From contig CM066740.1 in assembly GCA_033961575.1 (NCBI GenBank), positions 62,317,213 to 62,381,212 on the forward strand: a stretch of 64,000 nucleotides of DNA, written 5' to 3'. This stretch comes from Aselliscus stoliczkanus. Taxonomy: Eukaryota; Chordata; Mammalia; Chiroptera; Hipposideridae. The notes beneath the pieces are model-generated. The model did no database searches and was not told the origin of the DNA. It was given only the letters and a program-made list of their open reading frames with translations. The position numbers and the translations under genes are program-made. Of the stretch, positions 21,006 through 33,101 are shown piece by piece. Numbering within the stretch: the first letter of the stretch is position 1; each line of letters starts with the position of its first letter.

Positions 21006-21358
21006 AAATAAATAATTTACTTCCAGTCATTAAAACTCTTCAGTGCTGTCATAGATTTTTAAATGTTTTTAATACATAGTAAAGTTTAAATAAGTATAAA
21101 TAAATTAATATATTTAAAATAAGTTAATTAATAAATCTGAGAAGTAATATTATCTTTTAAGTTTTCATATATTTAATTGTCTAGCTCAGGAATGATGCTT
21201 ATAGAGGAGTATAAATTAATTATTTCTAACTTCACCATTCCTAGTTCCCATTCCATCTCCATCCCTGCTACTACGTGAACCACTGATATTTTTGGGAATA
21301 TGTCAAATCCCACAGGTGTATGGGATTTAAAGAAAAGGCTGATGCCTACTGTTTAAAT
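21006..21358. other. AT-rich single-copy sequence
   Basis: No feature recognised. Confidence 0.4.
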
Positions 21359-21366
21359 AAAAAGAA

Positions 21367-21375
<9 letters not shown>

Positions 21376-21397
<22 letters not shown>

Positions 21398-21528
21398 GCT
21401 GAGCCATCCTGCCACCTGTTGGCAGCTCAACGGCAACTCAGCTTGGGCTGGCCTTGAACTGCTGTTGCTCAGAGCTCAGCTTGCATTCTTGAGCGAGCTC
21501 TTAACCAACTGAGCCATTCGGTCAGCCC
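21376..21528 (-). mobile_element. VES-like SINE with perfect 17-bp TSD
   Basis: On the minus strand: GGGCTGACCGAATGGCTCAG head, GAGCTCGCTCAAGAATGC, then GCCAACAGGTGGCAGGATGG and an A-tail. Perfect 17-bp repeats, aaaaagaatttagtttt, flank it (21359-21375; 21529-21545). Confidence 0.9.
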
Positions 21529-21545
21529 AAAAAGAATTTAGTTTT

Positions 21546-22534
21546 GATTACCAAGTTATCACAAGTAACTGGGTCCTTTTCATTTCTTCTTCTCCTTTCA
21601 CTATTAAATAATTTCCAGAAAAGATTGCATCCATATTAATTTAGCAAAGTAGGACTTGAAACACATTATTCTACTAATTAGTCTAAGAGAACAAGATTTT
21701 ATCAGAAAAGAAAACCTAAATACATACATTTCAAAAATAAACAACAGTAATTCTAATGAGTCCATGCTTCTAAGTGTGCCTCATTTCTATGCACTATATC
21801 AGAAGGAGACTCACATAGGTCTGCAGTTCATGTATTCAGGCACCTCAGAGTGCGGCTATCTATCACTGGGCAAATTAAGCTAACTTGTCTAATAGCAGAG
21901 AGTGATCTAGTATTGTTATCAACTTTAACCTATGTAGCAATGAAGTCTAAATATTTTTGGAATCTTCATTATTTTTTGTCTCTAGTCTAATTTGAAGAAA
22001 TAAATCTTGCTAATTCTCACCAAGTGTTCACCCTCATTGTTAAATCAGGAGAGTTCAGACAATGCAGTTCTCCTCTGTATGTGTCTCATAGTCCCTGGGA
22101 AGTCAGTCAGTCAGTCAGTAAGAATGAGGACTTTTTCTCCTCCCTAGTGTCTAGTCCTTTGATCTGACAAGTGTGTAAAAGTTAAATTATAGGCATTAAA
22201 TTAGAAGTAAATATTAACTTTCAATCTTATTTCCGTATACTATTCTGACCAAATCAAAATGGAGGCAATGCATTATATAAATACAGCACCTTTTGTCATA
22301 TAATTAAATTTAACTCACATCAGTGAATATTTATCAGGTGTCCACCATGTGTCAGGACCCATCCCACAGAAAGTTGGAGGGTGCTTTGGCCAACGCCTCA
22401 AATAACGCACAGTCTCAGAGATATGCTGACAAGACTAGCAGAAGACAGTGATCAAACAACTTTAAACTTGTGTCCAGTTATGGGACCACATCAACTGAAG
22501 TTAGAAATCCTGCAACTATCCTTGTATATGGTAT
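21546..22534. other. Single-copy intergenic sequence
   Basis: No gene recognised. It contains a tiny (AGTC)4 array near 22102-22118. The open frame 21656-21883 has no recognisable domain. Confidence 0.4.
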
Positions 22535-23925
22535 AAAAAGGTGTAAACTCAAACGGGATTAAAGAATTCAATATAAGACCCAAAACCATAAAACTCCTAG
22601 AAGAAAACATAATCAGTACTCCCTGACATTGCTCTTAATAATGTTTTTATTGATATATCTCCCTGGGCAAGGGAAACAGAAGAAAAAATAAACAAATGGA
22701 CTACATCAAGCCATTGGGTTGTTGGAAAAGTGATGACATATTTTTTTCTGATTTTCGTTGCAAAAATGCCTCATGACTTTTCTGACAATCCAATAAAAAG
22801 CTTTTGCACAGCAAAGAAAGCCATCAACAAAATGAAAAGACAGCCTACTGAGTGAGAGAAGATATTTGCCAATGATACATCTGAGATGGAGCTAATATTC
22901 AAGAACTCATAAAACTCAACACCAAAAATACTAATAATCCAATTAAAAAATGGGCAGAGGACCTGACTAGACATTTTTCCAAAGAGGTCATACAGATGAT
23001 CAATAGACATATATAAAAAAAATGCTCAACATTACTAATAATCAGAGAAATTCAAATTAAAACCACAATGAATATCACCTCACATCTGTCAGAATGGTCA
23101 TCATCAATAAATCAACAAACAAGAAATGCTGATGAGAATGTGGAGAAAAGGAGACCTTCGTGCACTGTTGGTGGGATTGCAAATTGGTGCAGCCACTATG
23201 GAAAACAGTATGGAGGTTCCTCAAAAGATTGAAAATAGAATTACCGTATGACCCAGCAATTCCACTCCTAAATATTTATCCAAAGAAATCCAAAACACTA
23301 ATTTGAAAAAAATATGCATCTTTATTTCACTGCAGCATTATGTACAATAGCCAAGATATGAAAACAACCTAAGTGTCCATCAATAGATGATTGGATAAAG
23401 AAGAAGTGGTACGTATATATAATGGAATATTACTAGGCCATAAAAAAGAATGAAATCTTATTATTTGTGACAACATGGCTGGACCTAGAGGGTGTTATGT
23501 TCAGTTAAATAAGTCAGACAGAGAAAGGCAAACACCATATGATTTCACTTATATGTGGAAACTAAAAAACAAAATAAATGAACAAACAATAGAGAAACAG
23601 ACTCATAGATACAGAGAAGAAACTGATAGTTGCCAGATTGGAGAGGGTGGGGCAGGGATATGGGTGAAAAAGTGAAGGGATTAAGAAGTATAAATTGTTA
23701 GTTACAAAACAGTCACAAAGGTATACAGTACAGCATAGAGAATATAGTCAATAATATGGTAATAGCTATGTATATAGTGTCAGATGGGTACTAGACTAAT
23801 TGGAGGGATCAACTCGTAAATTATATAAATGTCTAACCACTATGTTGTACACCTGAAACTAATATAAAATAATATTGAATATCAACTGCAATTGAAAATT
23901 GTTTTTTAATTTTAAAAAGAAATTC
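22535..23925 (+). mobile_element. 5'-truncated L1 (ORF2 C-terminus and 3'UTR)
   Basis: It is collinear with the 3' part of the L1 at 3598-5743 (CATAAAACTCCTAGAAGAAA, GGACTACATCAA, GGAATATTAC, GTACACCTGAAACTAATATAAAATAAT). Interrupted by a MITE at 22714-22793. All frames are broken. Confidence 0.85.
22714..22793. mobile_element. 80-bp mariner-type MITE
   Basis: Terminal inverted repeats of about 18 bp: TTGGGTTGTTGGAAAAGT at the left and ACTTTTCTGACAATCCAA at the right. It sits inside an L1 at a TA-like target (CA on the left, TA on the right). Length and TIR type resemble MADE1-class mariner miniature elements. A second family member is at 25252-25334. Confidence 0.8.
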
Positions 23926-24075
23926 TATGATTATCTTACAAACAGCACAATTACTTTGGGGATTATTATGGGCGTGTATGTATTTTAATCACTTCCATGT
24001 AACATTTAAAATATACCACAATTTTGTAACCTTGCCATTTTTTCAGTTTTTAATATACTAAGGACCTTGAAAAAT
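23926..24075. other. Short single-copy spacer
   Basis: AT-rich, no feature seen. Confidence 0.4.
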
Positions 24076-24690
24076 GCAATGGCCCTGATCCATCCGAATA
24101 TCTGACAGGCTCTGCCAGCTGTAAGGCACCATGCGGTTCCCTGGGAGAAGACACAGTCCCTGCCCTCAAAGAGCTATTGTCAGCAGGAAAACAAGAAACA
24201 AATACAGAAATATCTATTATAGATGATAGCTGAGAGCCATTGTAGGCATGCAAAGAGCCGTGAGATTCAATGGCACCAAAGGTCATTTTGAGTTAAGAAT
24301 TAAAGCATCTTCAAGAGAAGATGTCATTGAAGATGGATCCTGAAAGACAAGGGCCATCGACAGTCAGATTGAGTAAGGAAGCCAGGAGCAGAGGGGGTTG
24401 TATTTAGGAAGAGCACCATCTGGCTGTTGTGTGAAAAGCAGAGGAGGAAGTTAACATGGGAAATCAGGTTGGGGCCATGTAGTTCAGAGTCACGAACGGC
24501 AGGGCAAGCAGTCACCTCTTCTACCATTGTTGGCAAAACAAAGTGACTATGGGGTTTAGAACAAGGAAGTAACATCACTGCACTGCATTTTAAGAAGATA
24601 AAACTGTAATAAAAATGCACAGTGGCCTAGTGAACAGGAAAAGGCTGGATGGGAGATCAGTGAGGAGGTTGTCACGCAACCCTAAGGCTG
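24076..24690 (+). repeat. Ancient interspersed repeat, family unresolved
   Basis: The order of motifs (ACAGTCCCTGCCCTCAAAGAGCT, later GAAGATGGATCCTGAAAGAC, AAGGAAGCCAGGAGCAGAG) resembles an old mammal-wide repeat also suggested at 31030-31215 and 33100-33310. I cannot name it with confidence; unique sequence is possible. Confidence 0.35.
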
Positions 24691-25249
24691 AAGGCTCATC
24701 ATTCTTTGCCTGACCAGCACAATTTCCTTTTTCCTCAGTTCTGAAGCCCTTTCCTGATACTCTTCCTTCATCTGTTTCCCAAGCTGTAAGCTTACCTTCC
24801 TTCAGGGAGTGATCAGAAGTTCTCTTTTGTTCAGTCTTTTGAAATGCTCCTTATTAAGTCCAGGGGGATTCCTCATCAAAAGTAAAAGTTTTCTTCCTCA
24901 TCCAGCTTGGTCCCTTTAAATGAACTAGATCTTATCCTATCACATACTCATTACACATAGTCAGGAAATTCAATATTAATTCACAATACCAGGAAGCATT
25001 TAGTCTAAGACAACTAAGTGACAAACATTAGTGCTCCCACTTGCTCAATAAATTTATTGTTAAGAGTCACTCAAGTCAAGGTTTTCCTTTCCATTGAATA
25101 AATGAAGACTACAATTAGTACTTTCAAGAATGAGATTATTTTTCTAGTTTTTCCTTGTATTGAAAAATCAATTTTTCCCCTGTACGTGATTCCCCAGGGT
25201 AGTTCAATAAATAGATTAAATTGAAGATAAGTATATGACTTTGTAATAA
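24691..25249. other. Single-copy sequence, possible L2 traces
   Basis: 24691-24900 has the C/T-rich texture of L2 3' regions but no clear motif. The rest is unassigned. Confidence 0.3.
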
Positions 25250-25251
25250 TA

Positions 25252-25334
25252 TTGGGTTGTCGGAAAAGTAATATGTATTTTTTCTATGTTTTTCTATATT
25301 TTGCAAAAATACGTCATGACTTTTCCAACAACCA
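25252..25334. mobile_element. 83-bp mariner-type MITE, second copy
   Basis: TIRs TTGGGTTGTCGGAAAAGT and ACTTTTCCAACAACC match those of 22714-22793, and the inner right half (GCAAAAATACGTCATGAC) matches too. It is flanked by TA dinucleotides (25250-25251; 25335-25336), the Tc1/mariner target duplication. Confidence 0.85.
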
Positions 25335-25336
25335 TA

Positions 25337-25395
25337 GTTAACACTTATAAAGCACTCACTATGTGCCAGTAGTGTTCTAAGCACTGTATATAACT
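25337..25395 (-). repeat. MIR-like fragment
   Basis: The text AGCACTCACTATGTGCCAGTAGTG...TTCTAAGCACTGTATATAAC matches the reverse-oriented end of MIR elements. Confidence 0.6.
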
Positions 25396-26220
25396 TTGCT
25401 GGATAGTTAAAAAAAAAAAAAAAGAATTCTTTAGACGAGATTCACAGTGCAAAGAGAAAAGAAGGAATTGCTGACACCTGGAATAAGTAGTATGGAGAGT
25501 TATTGTCCCAGTGATAGAAGCTATTCAGTTTCTCTGGCTCCTCTGCTTCCAGAACAATGGCAGTATTCAAGTGGAGGAGGGAGAAATGCAAGCTGCCCAT
25601 CAACTTTTCACTTAGCGAAGGTTACATGCAAGCTGTCCTGAACTGTTGAATTACATAGTTTATTGTACATCCAATGATTTGAAAAAGATGTTTCATTATT
25701 GATTAAACACATTTAAAGTTGCAAGAGAAAGTATCTAATATACCTACTAAAACTGTATTTAAACATTCCTATGGAGTACACTACCACAAAAATGAAAAAA
25801 AATCTCCATTCAAGTGCACTTGGGTTTCCTTCAATTATGTTTTAAAGACCTGCTACTTATTAATAAAACTGCAAACTATGTTTAACAACTCCGCATATTG
25901 AAGTAATGACCAAATGTCTGCATTAAGCTATGCATGAAAATATATACATGAATATATTCATAACTGAATTGGAAAACCAATACAAAAGGAGCCTAATTAA
26001 TCATCATTACCCAAAATAAGAGGGAACATTTTAGACATATCACTTCAAAATATAAATAATATTCATATTTTTCAATATATTACTGATTTATAAACTTACT
26101 TAAAATTCAAAGTGGTAATTTCATTTGAAATTCATTAAATAAGCCAAATATATCCATAAAAGTTAAAATTTATACTTAGATAAATTATTTTTAAAACAGA
26201 ATAAAAATAAAGAAAAAACC
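25396..26220. other. Single-copy AT-rich sequence
   Basis: No gene or repeat recognised apart from a poly-A run near 25410. Confidence 0.4.
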
Positions 26221-26223
26221 CAA

Positions 26224-26680
26224 GGGCCAGCCAAGTAGGGTGTTAAGAGTTGGCTTCGGATGCCAGCTCTGAGCAGCAGGGTCCTGGTTCGGATCCCACA
26301 TGAGGGCCAGTGACGCTGCACCCTCTACAGCTAAGATGGTGATCAACAGCTCCATGTGGAGCTGGGTTGCCGTGAGTAGCCGGAGACGACATAGATTGCA
26401 GTGAAGCTGCAGTGGGCTGCCGTAAGCTACATGAGTCGCTGGCAGCGGCGTGAACTGCCAAGAGCCTCCGTGAGCGGCCATCCAGAGGCCAGCAACCGGG
26501 AAGAATGCAATGATAATACCAACATGGGCCAGTGAAGCAACGTCCTCCACAACTAGACTGAAGAACAAAACAACAGTAACTTGTCTGTTCCCCTTCCCTG
26601 ATTCTCCAACACTGTTCTCCTCCCCCCAATTCCCCAATAAAATCTTTTAATAAAACAAAAACAAAACAAAACAAATAACT
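26224..26680 (+). mobile_element. Long composite SINE
   Basis: Head AGGGCCAGCCAAGTAGGGTG, box B GGTTCGGATCCCACATGAGG, body with CTACAGCTAAGATGGTGATC, tail TTCCCCAATAAAATCTTTT followed by (AAAAC)n. The head is diverged and no clear target-site duplication was found. Confidence 0.85.
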
Positions 26681-27839
26681 AAAATAACCTGCTCTGTAAA
26701 CATTTCAGAGAAGTCTTTAAATAGTTTGAGTCAAGACCAGGAAGAGACATCTCTGTTTTCTTCTCTCTTCCTTACCTTCCCTCTGCTGGCAGACAAAAGA
26801 AAAGTGAAAAGGAAGGAAGCTTCACACACAGCAGACTGAAAAAAACACTATATAAGAAATGTACAATATAGCATTATAAAATTTTCCATAGACCAGATTA
26901 ATTTGCATCATATTATTCTACCACTCATTTTTGAGTTAAGATCGGAGTAAAAAAATAATGTTTGGAACTTGGAAATATTTCACTTTAACACAGTTCAAGT
27001 ATTTACGTGTTAAAATAAGAATAGAAACATCTAAAAATGTCAGAATGGGAGATATTTTTTTTTTATTTCTATCCTTACATCCTTACAAACAAATCAAACA
27101 TGGGCTGGATGAGCATTTCATTAGCACTATCCCAACTGATTAAATGACCATGTCAAAAAGCGCCTGATTACTGGGTCACTGTGGGCCAGGACAGAGGCTG
27201 ATAAGCATCGTCTGCAGGCACTTCTCTCTAGTCCTCCTAGTAACATTCCCTTCAGTGCTGAGAATGAAGAATAATGAGTTCCCATCCAAAGAGATCTCCA
27301 CAGAATGGACACTGAACAATTCTACCAGAATAAAATAATACAGGAATTACTACATTGGTTCAAAGGTTGCACAAACATGACGCTCATAGTGGTACCATTT
27401 GTAAAATGGCCTTGAATGTTTCAGTCATTAGCAAGCTAGAAATAAATCTATAATGTGATGCAAGCGCCAAAGGAAAAGTGAACAATGTCTTCACCGAGTG
27501 CTTACTGTGTACCAGATCGACACTGATCTCATCATATATGTTATAAATCCCCAGAATAATGCAGATTTGGGTGTGTGATTGGCTTGTTTATTGCCCAGCT
27601 CTCACTCTCAAAAAGGGATGATCTAGAATTCTTTTTTATTGGGGAAGAGAACTGGGAAATGACAGTCTCTTCATATTTTCAAACTTTCTCAATACAGATT
27701 TAATTTGGTGTGCACAACATAAGTTTCAATATCTAGGATTCCTATTTTGCTTATTATGAAAATTCATGCTTATTAATCACACAATATAACAGCCATACAT
27801 TTTCATTTTAGGTAACTGGAATTTTTAGACCTGCTTATG
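26681..27839. other. Single-copy sequence with a small MIR trace
   Basis: About 1.1 kb without gene signals. 27490-27560 (CGAGTGCTTACTGTGTACCAG) resembles a reverse MIR fragment. Confidence 0.4.
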
Positions 27840-28330
27840 GCATTTTTTCTTTTAAAAGTTAAATTTTTTGAAATTTAATATTCATACAGAAAAGTGCAAA
27901 ATTAATATGCATACAGCTTGATGACTTTTTACAAAGCGAATACCCAAGTAATTACCCCCGATCAAGAAATAGAGTACACTAGCCAAACAGAAGCCTTCCT
28001 TTTGTCACCTCTCAATCTTAGCTCCTCCCCAATGAAACTATTCTGACTTCTACCACTATAGATTTGTGTGCCTGCTTTTGAATTTCAAATAAGTGTAACT
28101 CTACAGTATTTTCTCTTTAGCATCTGGCTCCTTTTGCTCAAATTTTGTTTGTGGGCTTTATCCATATTGCTGTACGTAAAAGTAGTCCACTCACTTTCAT
28201 TGCTATATAGTTACTTTCCCATTGTATGCATATTCTTGGTAGATTTATCCATTCTATTCTCAATGAACATTTGGATTTTGCAGTTCTTTTAGGAATATCT
28301 GGGAATGAAAAACCTGGGTCACAGATTTTG
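27840..28330 (-). mobile_element. Ancient L1 3'UTR fragment, antisense
   Basis: Text such as TCTGGCTCCTTTTGCTCAAA, TTCATTGCTATATAGTTAC and TTTATCCATTCTATTCTCAATG follows the antisense order of old mammalian L1 3' ends. Heavily mutated. Confidence 0.6.
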
Positions 28331-28564
28331 CATATGTTCATAAAGCATTTGTTATGTGATTGTGAACTCAGCTTTAATATAGGTGCTTGATCTATAAATA
28401 TTTTAAATTAACATCAATACTTCTTCCTGAGAGAGCCAACTACCAAATTTTTCTTTTTAAATAAGTAACTGTCCCGACTCTTTGTCATTGGTTTCTAAGA
28501 TAGTTCCTAAATAAAACAAAGCACTTTCTCCAACTCTACAGTGTGTCTTAAGAAATAGTTTCTT

Positions 28565-28580
28565 GTGTGTGTGTGTGTGT

Positions 28581-28626
<46 letters not shown>
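28565..28626 (+). repeat. (TG)n microsatellite
   Basis: About 30 TG units with a single GAG interruption. Confidence 0.95.
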
Positions 28627-28627
<1 letters not shown>

Positions 28628-30200
28628 GAGGTATGTGTGGGGGTGTGGGGTACCAGCAGGAAAAGGAAAACTTTGTCAAAGGTGTTTTTCTAATGTTAAT
28701 AAGTTACATATACTTGTTCCTCTTTTTCAAACCACTATTTATCATTTCATTGAACTCATCATGATGCGGTGGCATGATTTCCCATTAAATAAATTATACT
28801 GGTCATCCCCAAATAGATTGTTTGCTTAAACGTTCAACAATTACACCATTCATTAGAAATTCTACCAGCTTCCCTGACCTTGAAGTAAAAGCAAGCAATC
28901 TATAATCAAAAAGGACCGCCCCTGGAATGCTTTGTGTAGATTGATTACACAGAAGTTATTTGTAATGATTAAGATGTACATTTTAGTCAGCCAATGGTAG
29001 TATGATCGTGTGTGCTTGGGAGAATGAAGTTCTTCATGAGAACCACCTAGACAAATTATTTTGTTGCTTACTCTTCTTTAGTATTTACAATTCCTAGTCA
29101 GGCATTGATCCTTATTACTATATATGCATTTTTAAATCCTGGATGTACATGCAATCTGCTTTACAAAAACTATATTGTTTCCAGTACTTAACAGACATCT
29201 GAATAGCTAGAGGCAAAAACCCCTAATACTCTGAAATAGAGAAAATATATGCTCCTCTAGGATAATAGTTTTCTGTTTTTCAAAACTATTGCAACTTTGG
29301 TTTTAGTGATGGAATTTTCATTAACAACAACAAAAAAAAAACAAAATATTTATCTTCATTCTACCCAGAGGAATACATTGTTAAATTTCCACTGGACATC
29401 GCTGGGCTGGCAGTTCACATGGCTGATTATAAAAATTTATTATGTTCGGCTTTAAAATACTCTTAGTGTAAAGAACGTAGTATAAGAGCAATAAGCCTGA
29501 CCACAAGATGCATTCATCATGGGAATTAAGTCTACTGTCCGATCCATTTACCTGAGCAATTATAGAAACTTCTGGAGAGAATTTATACTAAGGAAAGAGA
29601 GAACTGAGTAAATTTTCTTAGTCCAATTAAAAAAAAATGGCAATGTATTGTGGTGGTTAGAAAATGGGAATAAGGGACTGTTTTAGGTTAGGTTTCCAAG
29701 AACAGCCTAAGATGACTTTATCGAGGTAAGCTTCCCAAGTGAAGGACAAAGGATAGGTCAGGGAAGCTGGAATGCTGCTAACGTGGGGGTCAGTTTCAGT
29801 CTGCTCCCACGAGAATGCTCTGGAGCACCAAATGCACCACAGAATTAACCTCACCTTGAAGCTAGTGGTCAGCCTTCTGTAACTACTCTAATTCAGTCAT
29901 TAGTGAAGATCTGCTGGTAGGGGTGGGAGGAATCATGGTCGCCCAGGAGAGAGTAATTCACTGGGTTATCAGTCATATCAACTGGAGAGTGGGGTGACCA
30001 GCAAGGGAAATGGATCCAGTTGCAGCATCAACCTGAGCGCCAAGGTCCAGTGGGTCAGGCTTTGATCCCACCACATGACTCCTAGTTATTCAATACTTGG
30101 GATGCATTTAAGTTCTCTGACCTTGTGTCTCTTATCAATAAAACTGGGAGAATAACATTTCAAGACTGTTTTTAGAATTTAAAAAATGGTTATACAGACA
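28627..30200. other. Single-copy intergenic sequence
   Basis: About 1.6 kb. No gene, recognised repeat or RNA gene. Candidate open frames are short and without domains. Confidence 0.4.
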
Positions 30201-30252
30201 GAACTTGGGCTGGTGCTGATCAATAAGAACTTGGGCTGGTGCTGATCAATAA
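30201..30252 (+). repeat. Perfect 26-bp tandem duplication
   Basis: The 26-bp unit starting gaacttgggctggtgctgat and ending caataa occurs twice head-to-tail with no mismatch, so it is a recent local duplication. Confidence 0.95.
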
Positions 30253-30279
30253 ATAAATGATTTTTAAAATACTAAGTAG

Positions 30280-30406
30280 CGGCTGGTTGAGTGGCATGGT
30301 GGTTAAGAGCTGGCCTGGGACACCAGCGGCCCCAGTTCGGATCCCACATATGAGGGCCAGTGACACTGCCATCTAAAGAAAAAAACAAACAAAAAGCAAA
30401 CAGACA
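30280..30406 (+). mobile_element. Short SINE with 14-bp TSD
   Basis: Head GGCTGGTTGAGTGGCATGG, box B GTTCGGATCCCACATATGAG, GGGCCAGTGACACTGCC and an A-rich tail. Perfect repeats aaaatactaagtag flank it (30266-30279; 30407-30420). Confidence 0.9.
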
Positions 30407-30420
30407 AAAATACTAAGTAG

Positions 30421-31402
30421 CTGGAAGGAGGAGTAATTGAAAGAATAGTATATTTTCTTTCAATGGGACATGGTGCTTGGCAGAGCTCTACATGTAAGGA
30501 AATATTTTGGGGTCCCCTTCCAAGAGAGCATTACACAATAAAGGTATTCTTCCCTGTTTTTATGGATGTCTGTAGTCACCAAGTCTTCAGTTACTCAGTG
30601 GTAGCACTCAATGAAAAAGACAATGGTGGGGTGAGTGCTGTGATTCTCATGAGAGCAACAGCTTTGCCCATGAGATATGGAATAACCAGTAGACGTTGCA
30701 ACATTCAGCAGAAGGCAACTAATGGGATGAGAAATGGTTGAACCAATGCCAAAGCTGACCAAACTTGTTTGTGAGGACATATGGGATATTTGGTAGAGGG
30801 GGAGGAGGGTAGAAGGATCTTAGAGGTACATAACTCAGGTTCTACAATGGGGAGAAGGGGTGGTGAAAGTCAGCTAAAGAAGAATAGCAATAGGCCCCAG
30901 GGACTACAGCGCTGTCCTTTTTATTGATGTTGGGCATGTTTCACTAGCTTCCAGGCACAGGTTCAGGGGTGACATATGTGATTAGCATAAGCTTCAGACC
31001 GCTTGACTGAAGCACTATTCTAGGGTCTTAAGATATGTCAGGGAATAAAAGAGATGCCTGCTGTAGGAGTTTACACTCAAGTAGGGGATAAACATAGTAA
31101 ATACGAAAATAATATACTATAGTATATTAGAAGGTGGTAACTGCTATGCAATTAAAAAACATAGAGTGGGGTAAAGCACGTCAGAGGGTGAGGAGCAGGT
31201 TGGAGTATCAAATGGGGTGTGTGTGTAATGTCCAGCATGATTACTATAGTTAACAATACTCTAGTGTATTGTTAAGCAATCTGAAAGTTGCTTAGACATC
31301 TTAAAAAATTCTCATCACACACAAAAAATTTGCAACTATGCATGGTGTTGGATGGTAACTAAACTTATTATGGTAATATTTCCTAATATATGAATACAAG
31401 GT
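30421..31402. other. Mostly single-copy sequence
   Basis: No gene. 31030-31215 resembles the unresolved ancient repeat noted at 24076. The frame 30463-30741 is open for 92 codons but shows no domain. Confidence 0.35.
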
Positions 31403-32416
31403 ATGACAATTAAGTTTGTGAACTTGTTTTCAATGATGTTGCTAACCTTTTTTTTTTTTTTAATATTTTATTGGGGAATTGGGGGAGGGGAACAGTGTTG
31501 GGGAACCGGGGAAGGGGAACAGACAAGTTGCTGTCCTTTTCTTCTTCCGTCTAGTTGTCGAGGACATTGCTTCACTGGCCCACGTTGGTATCATCATTGC
31601 ACTCTTCTCAGGAGAGGCAGATTGGTCGCCGACCTCTGGACAGCCACTCACAGTGGCTCCTGGCAGCTCACACCGGCTGCCAGCCACTCACCATAGCCTA
31701 TGGCAGCCCACTGCAGCAGGGGCTGCAGCTATGCTGTCTGGGGGACTCACAGCAGCTCAGCTCCAGGTAGAGCTGTTGTTCACCATCTTAGCTGTAGAGG
31801 GCAGTGTCACTGCCCTCATATGTGGGATCCGAACCGGGGACCTGCGGCTCAGAGAAGGCATCCCAAGCCAGCTGTTAACCAACGTGCCACTTGGCTGTCC
31901 CTGCTAGCGCTTTTTGATATCAGAGGGATTATTCATTATGAATTTGTACCAGCTGGACAAACAGTACTATTTGGAAGTGCTGAAAAGGCTGCATGAGAAA
32001 CTTAGATGACCTGAACTTTTCCCCAACAATTCATGGCTCTTGCATCACGACAATGCACCAGCTCACAGGGCACTGTCTGTGAAGGAGTTTTTAGCCAGGA
32101 AACAAATAACTGTATTGGAACAACCCCCGTACTCACCTGATCTGGCCCCCAGTGACTTATTTTTCACCCTAAGATAAAGGAAATATTGAAAGGAAGACAT
32201 TTTGATGACATTCAGGACATCAAGAGTAATATGACAACAGCTCTGATGGCCATTCCAAAGAGTTCCAAAACTGCTTTGAAGGGTGGACTACACACTAGCA
32301 TTGGTGCATAGCTTCCCAAGGGGAGTACTTTGAAGGTGACCATAGTGATATTCAGCAGTGAGGTATGCAGCACTTTTTCTAGGAGGAGTTCACGAACTGA
32401 ATCGTCCAACCTCATA
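31403..32416 (+). mobile_element. Decayed mariner transposon, internally deleted
   Basis: The terminal inverted repeats TATGACAATTAAGTTTGTGA (left) and the reverse complement of TTCACGAACTGAATCGTCCA (right, 32390-32409) mark a Tc1/mariner element. After the SINE insertion at 31452-31901 the 3' part of the transposase reads in broken frames: EFVPAGQTV, the catalytic block HHDNAPAH (about 32043-32068) and YSPDLAPSD (about 32130-32156). These blocks carry the second and third acidic residues of the DD34D triad. The region carrying the first aspartate is missing, so no active enzyme remains. Confidence 0.85.
31452..31901 (-). mobile_element. Long composite SINE inside mariner
   Basis: On the minus strand: tRNA-like head at the right end (near 31890), GGTTCGGATCCCACATATGA, the body, and tail CCCCAATAAAATATT at the left. 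The target site tgctaac...ctttt is imperfectly duplicated on both sides. Confidence 0.85.
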
Positions 32417-32473
32417 TATGAAATTATTATGTTATGTGCATAAAATTAATACATTGTTATATGTTTTCTGTTT

Positions 32474-32585
32474 TTTTAACATTATTATTATTAGTAGTTA
32501 CAGATGTACAAAACAATGCAATAGTTATTTTTTCACCCCTTACAAAGTTACAATGTTATATGTTAATTACATCAATAAAAATACA
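32474..32585 (-). mobile_element. Possible antisense L1 3'UTR fragment
   Basis: AGTTACAGATGTACAAAACAATGCAATAG and CACCCCTTACAAAGT resemble the antisense L1 3'UTR text at 33640-33730. Short and uncertain. Confidence 0.35.
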
Positions 32586-32632
32586 CCATAGTCATAATAG
32601 GCCTTAGGAAGAGGTTAAAATTTAAGCAAAAA

Positions 32633-33090
32633 GGGCCGGCCGAGTGGCACGTTGTTGAGGAGCTAGCTTGGGATGCCAACTCTCAGCAGCGGAGCCCCGG
32701 TTCAGATCTCACATATGAGGGCAGTGACACTGCCCTCTACAGCTAAGATGGTGAACAACAGCTCCACTTGGAACTGGGCTGTGCAAGTCCCCGGGATGGC
32801 ATAGCTGCAGCCCCTGCTGCAGTGGGCTGCCATAGGCTATGGTGAGCAGCTGGCAGCCGGTGTGAGCTGCCAAGAGCCGCCGTGAGCAGCCATCCAGAGG
32901 CCGGCAACCGATTTGCCTCACTGGGAAGAGCTCATGACAATACCAACATGGGCCAGTGAAACAATGTCCTCTGCAACTAGATGAAGAACACAAAGGACAG
33001 CAACTTGTCTGTTCCCCTTCCCTGATTCCCCAACACTGTTCCCCTCCCCCAATTCCCCAATAAAATCTTTAAAAAGTAAAAAAATAAAAA
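32633..33090 (+). mobile_element. Long composite SINE
   Basis: Head GGGCCGGCCGAGTGGCACG, diverged box B GGTTCAGATCTCACATATG, GGTGAACAACAGCTCC, tail CCCCAATAAAATCTTT. The repeat ttaagcaaaaa flanks it (32622-32632; 33091-33101). Confidence 0.9.
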
Positions 33091-33101
33091 TTAAGCAAAA
33101 A

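Noticed and set aside
31479..31907. 142-codon frame, similar to frames at 34242, 51701 and 26191
   Set aside because: All are long SINE bodies read through; their similarity to each other reflects the repeat, not a protein family.
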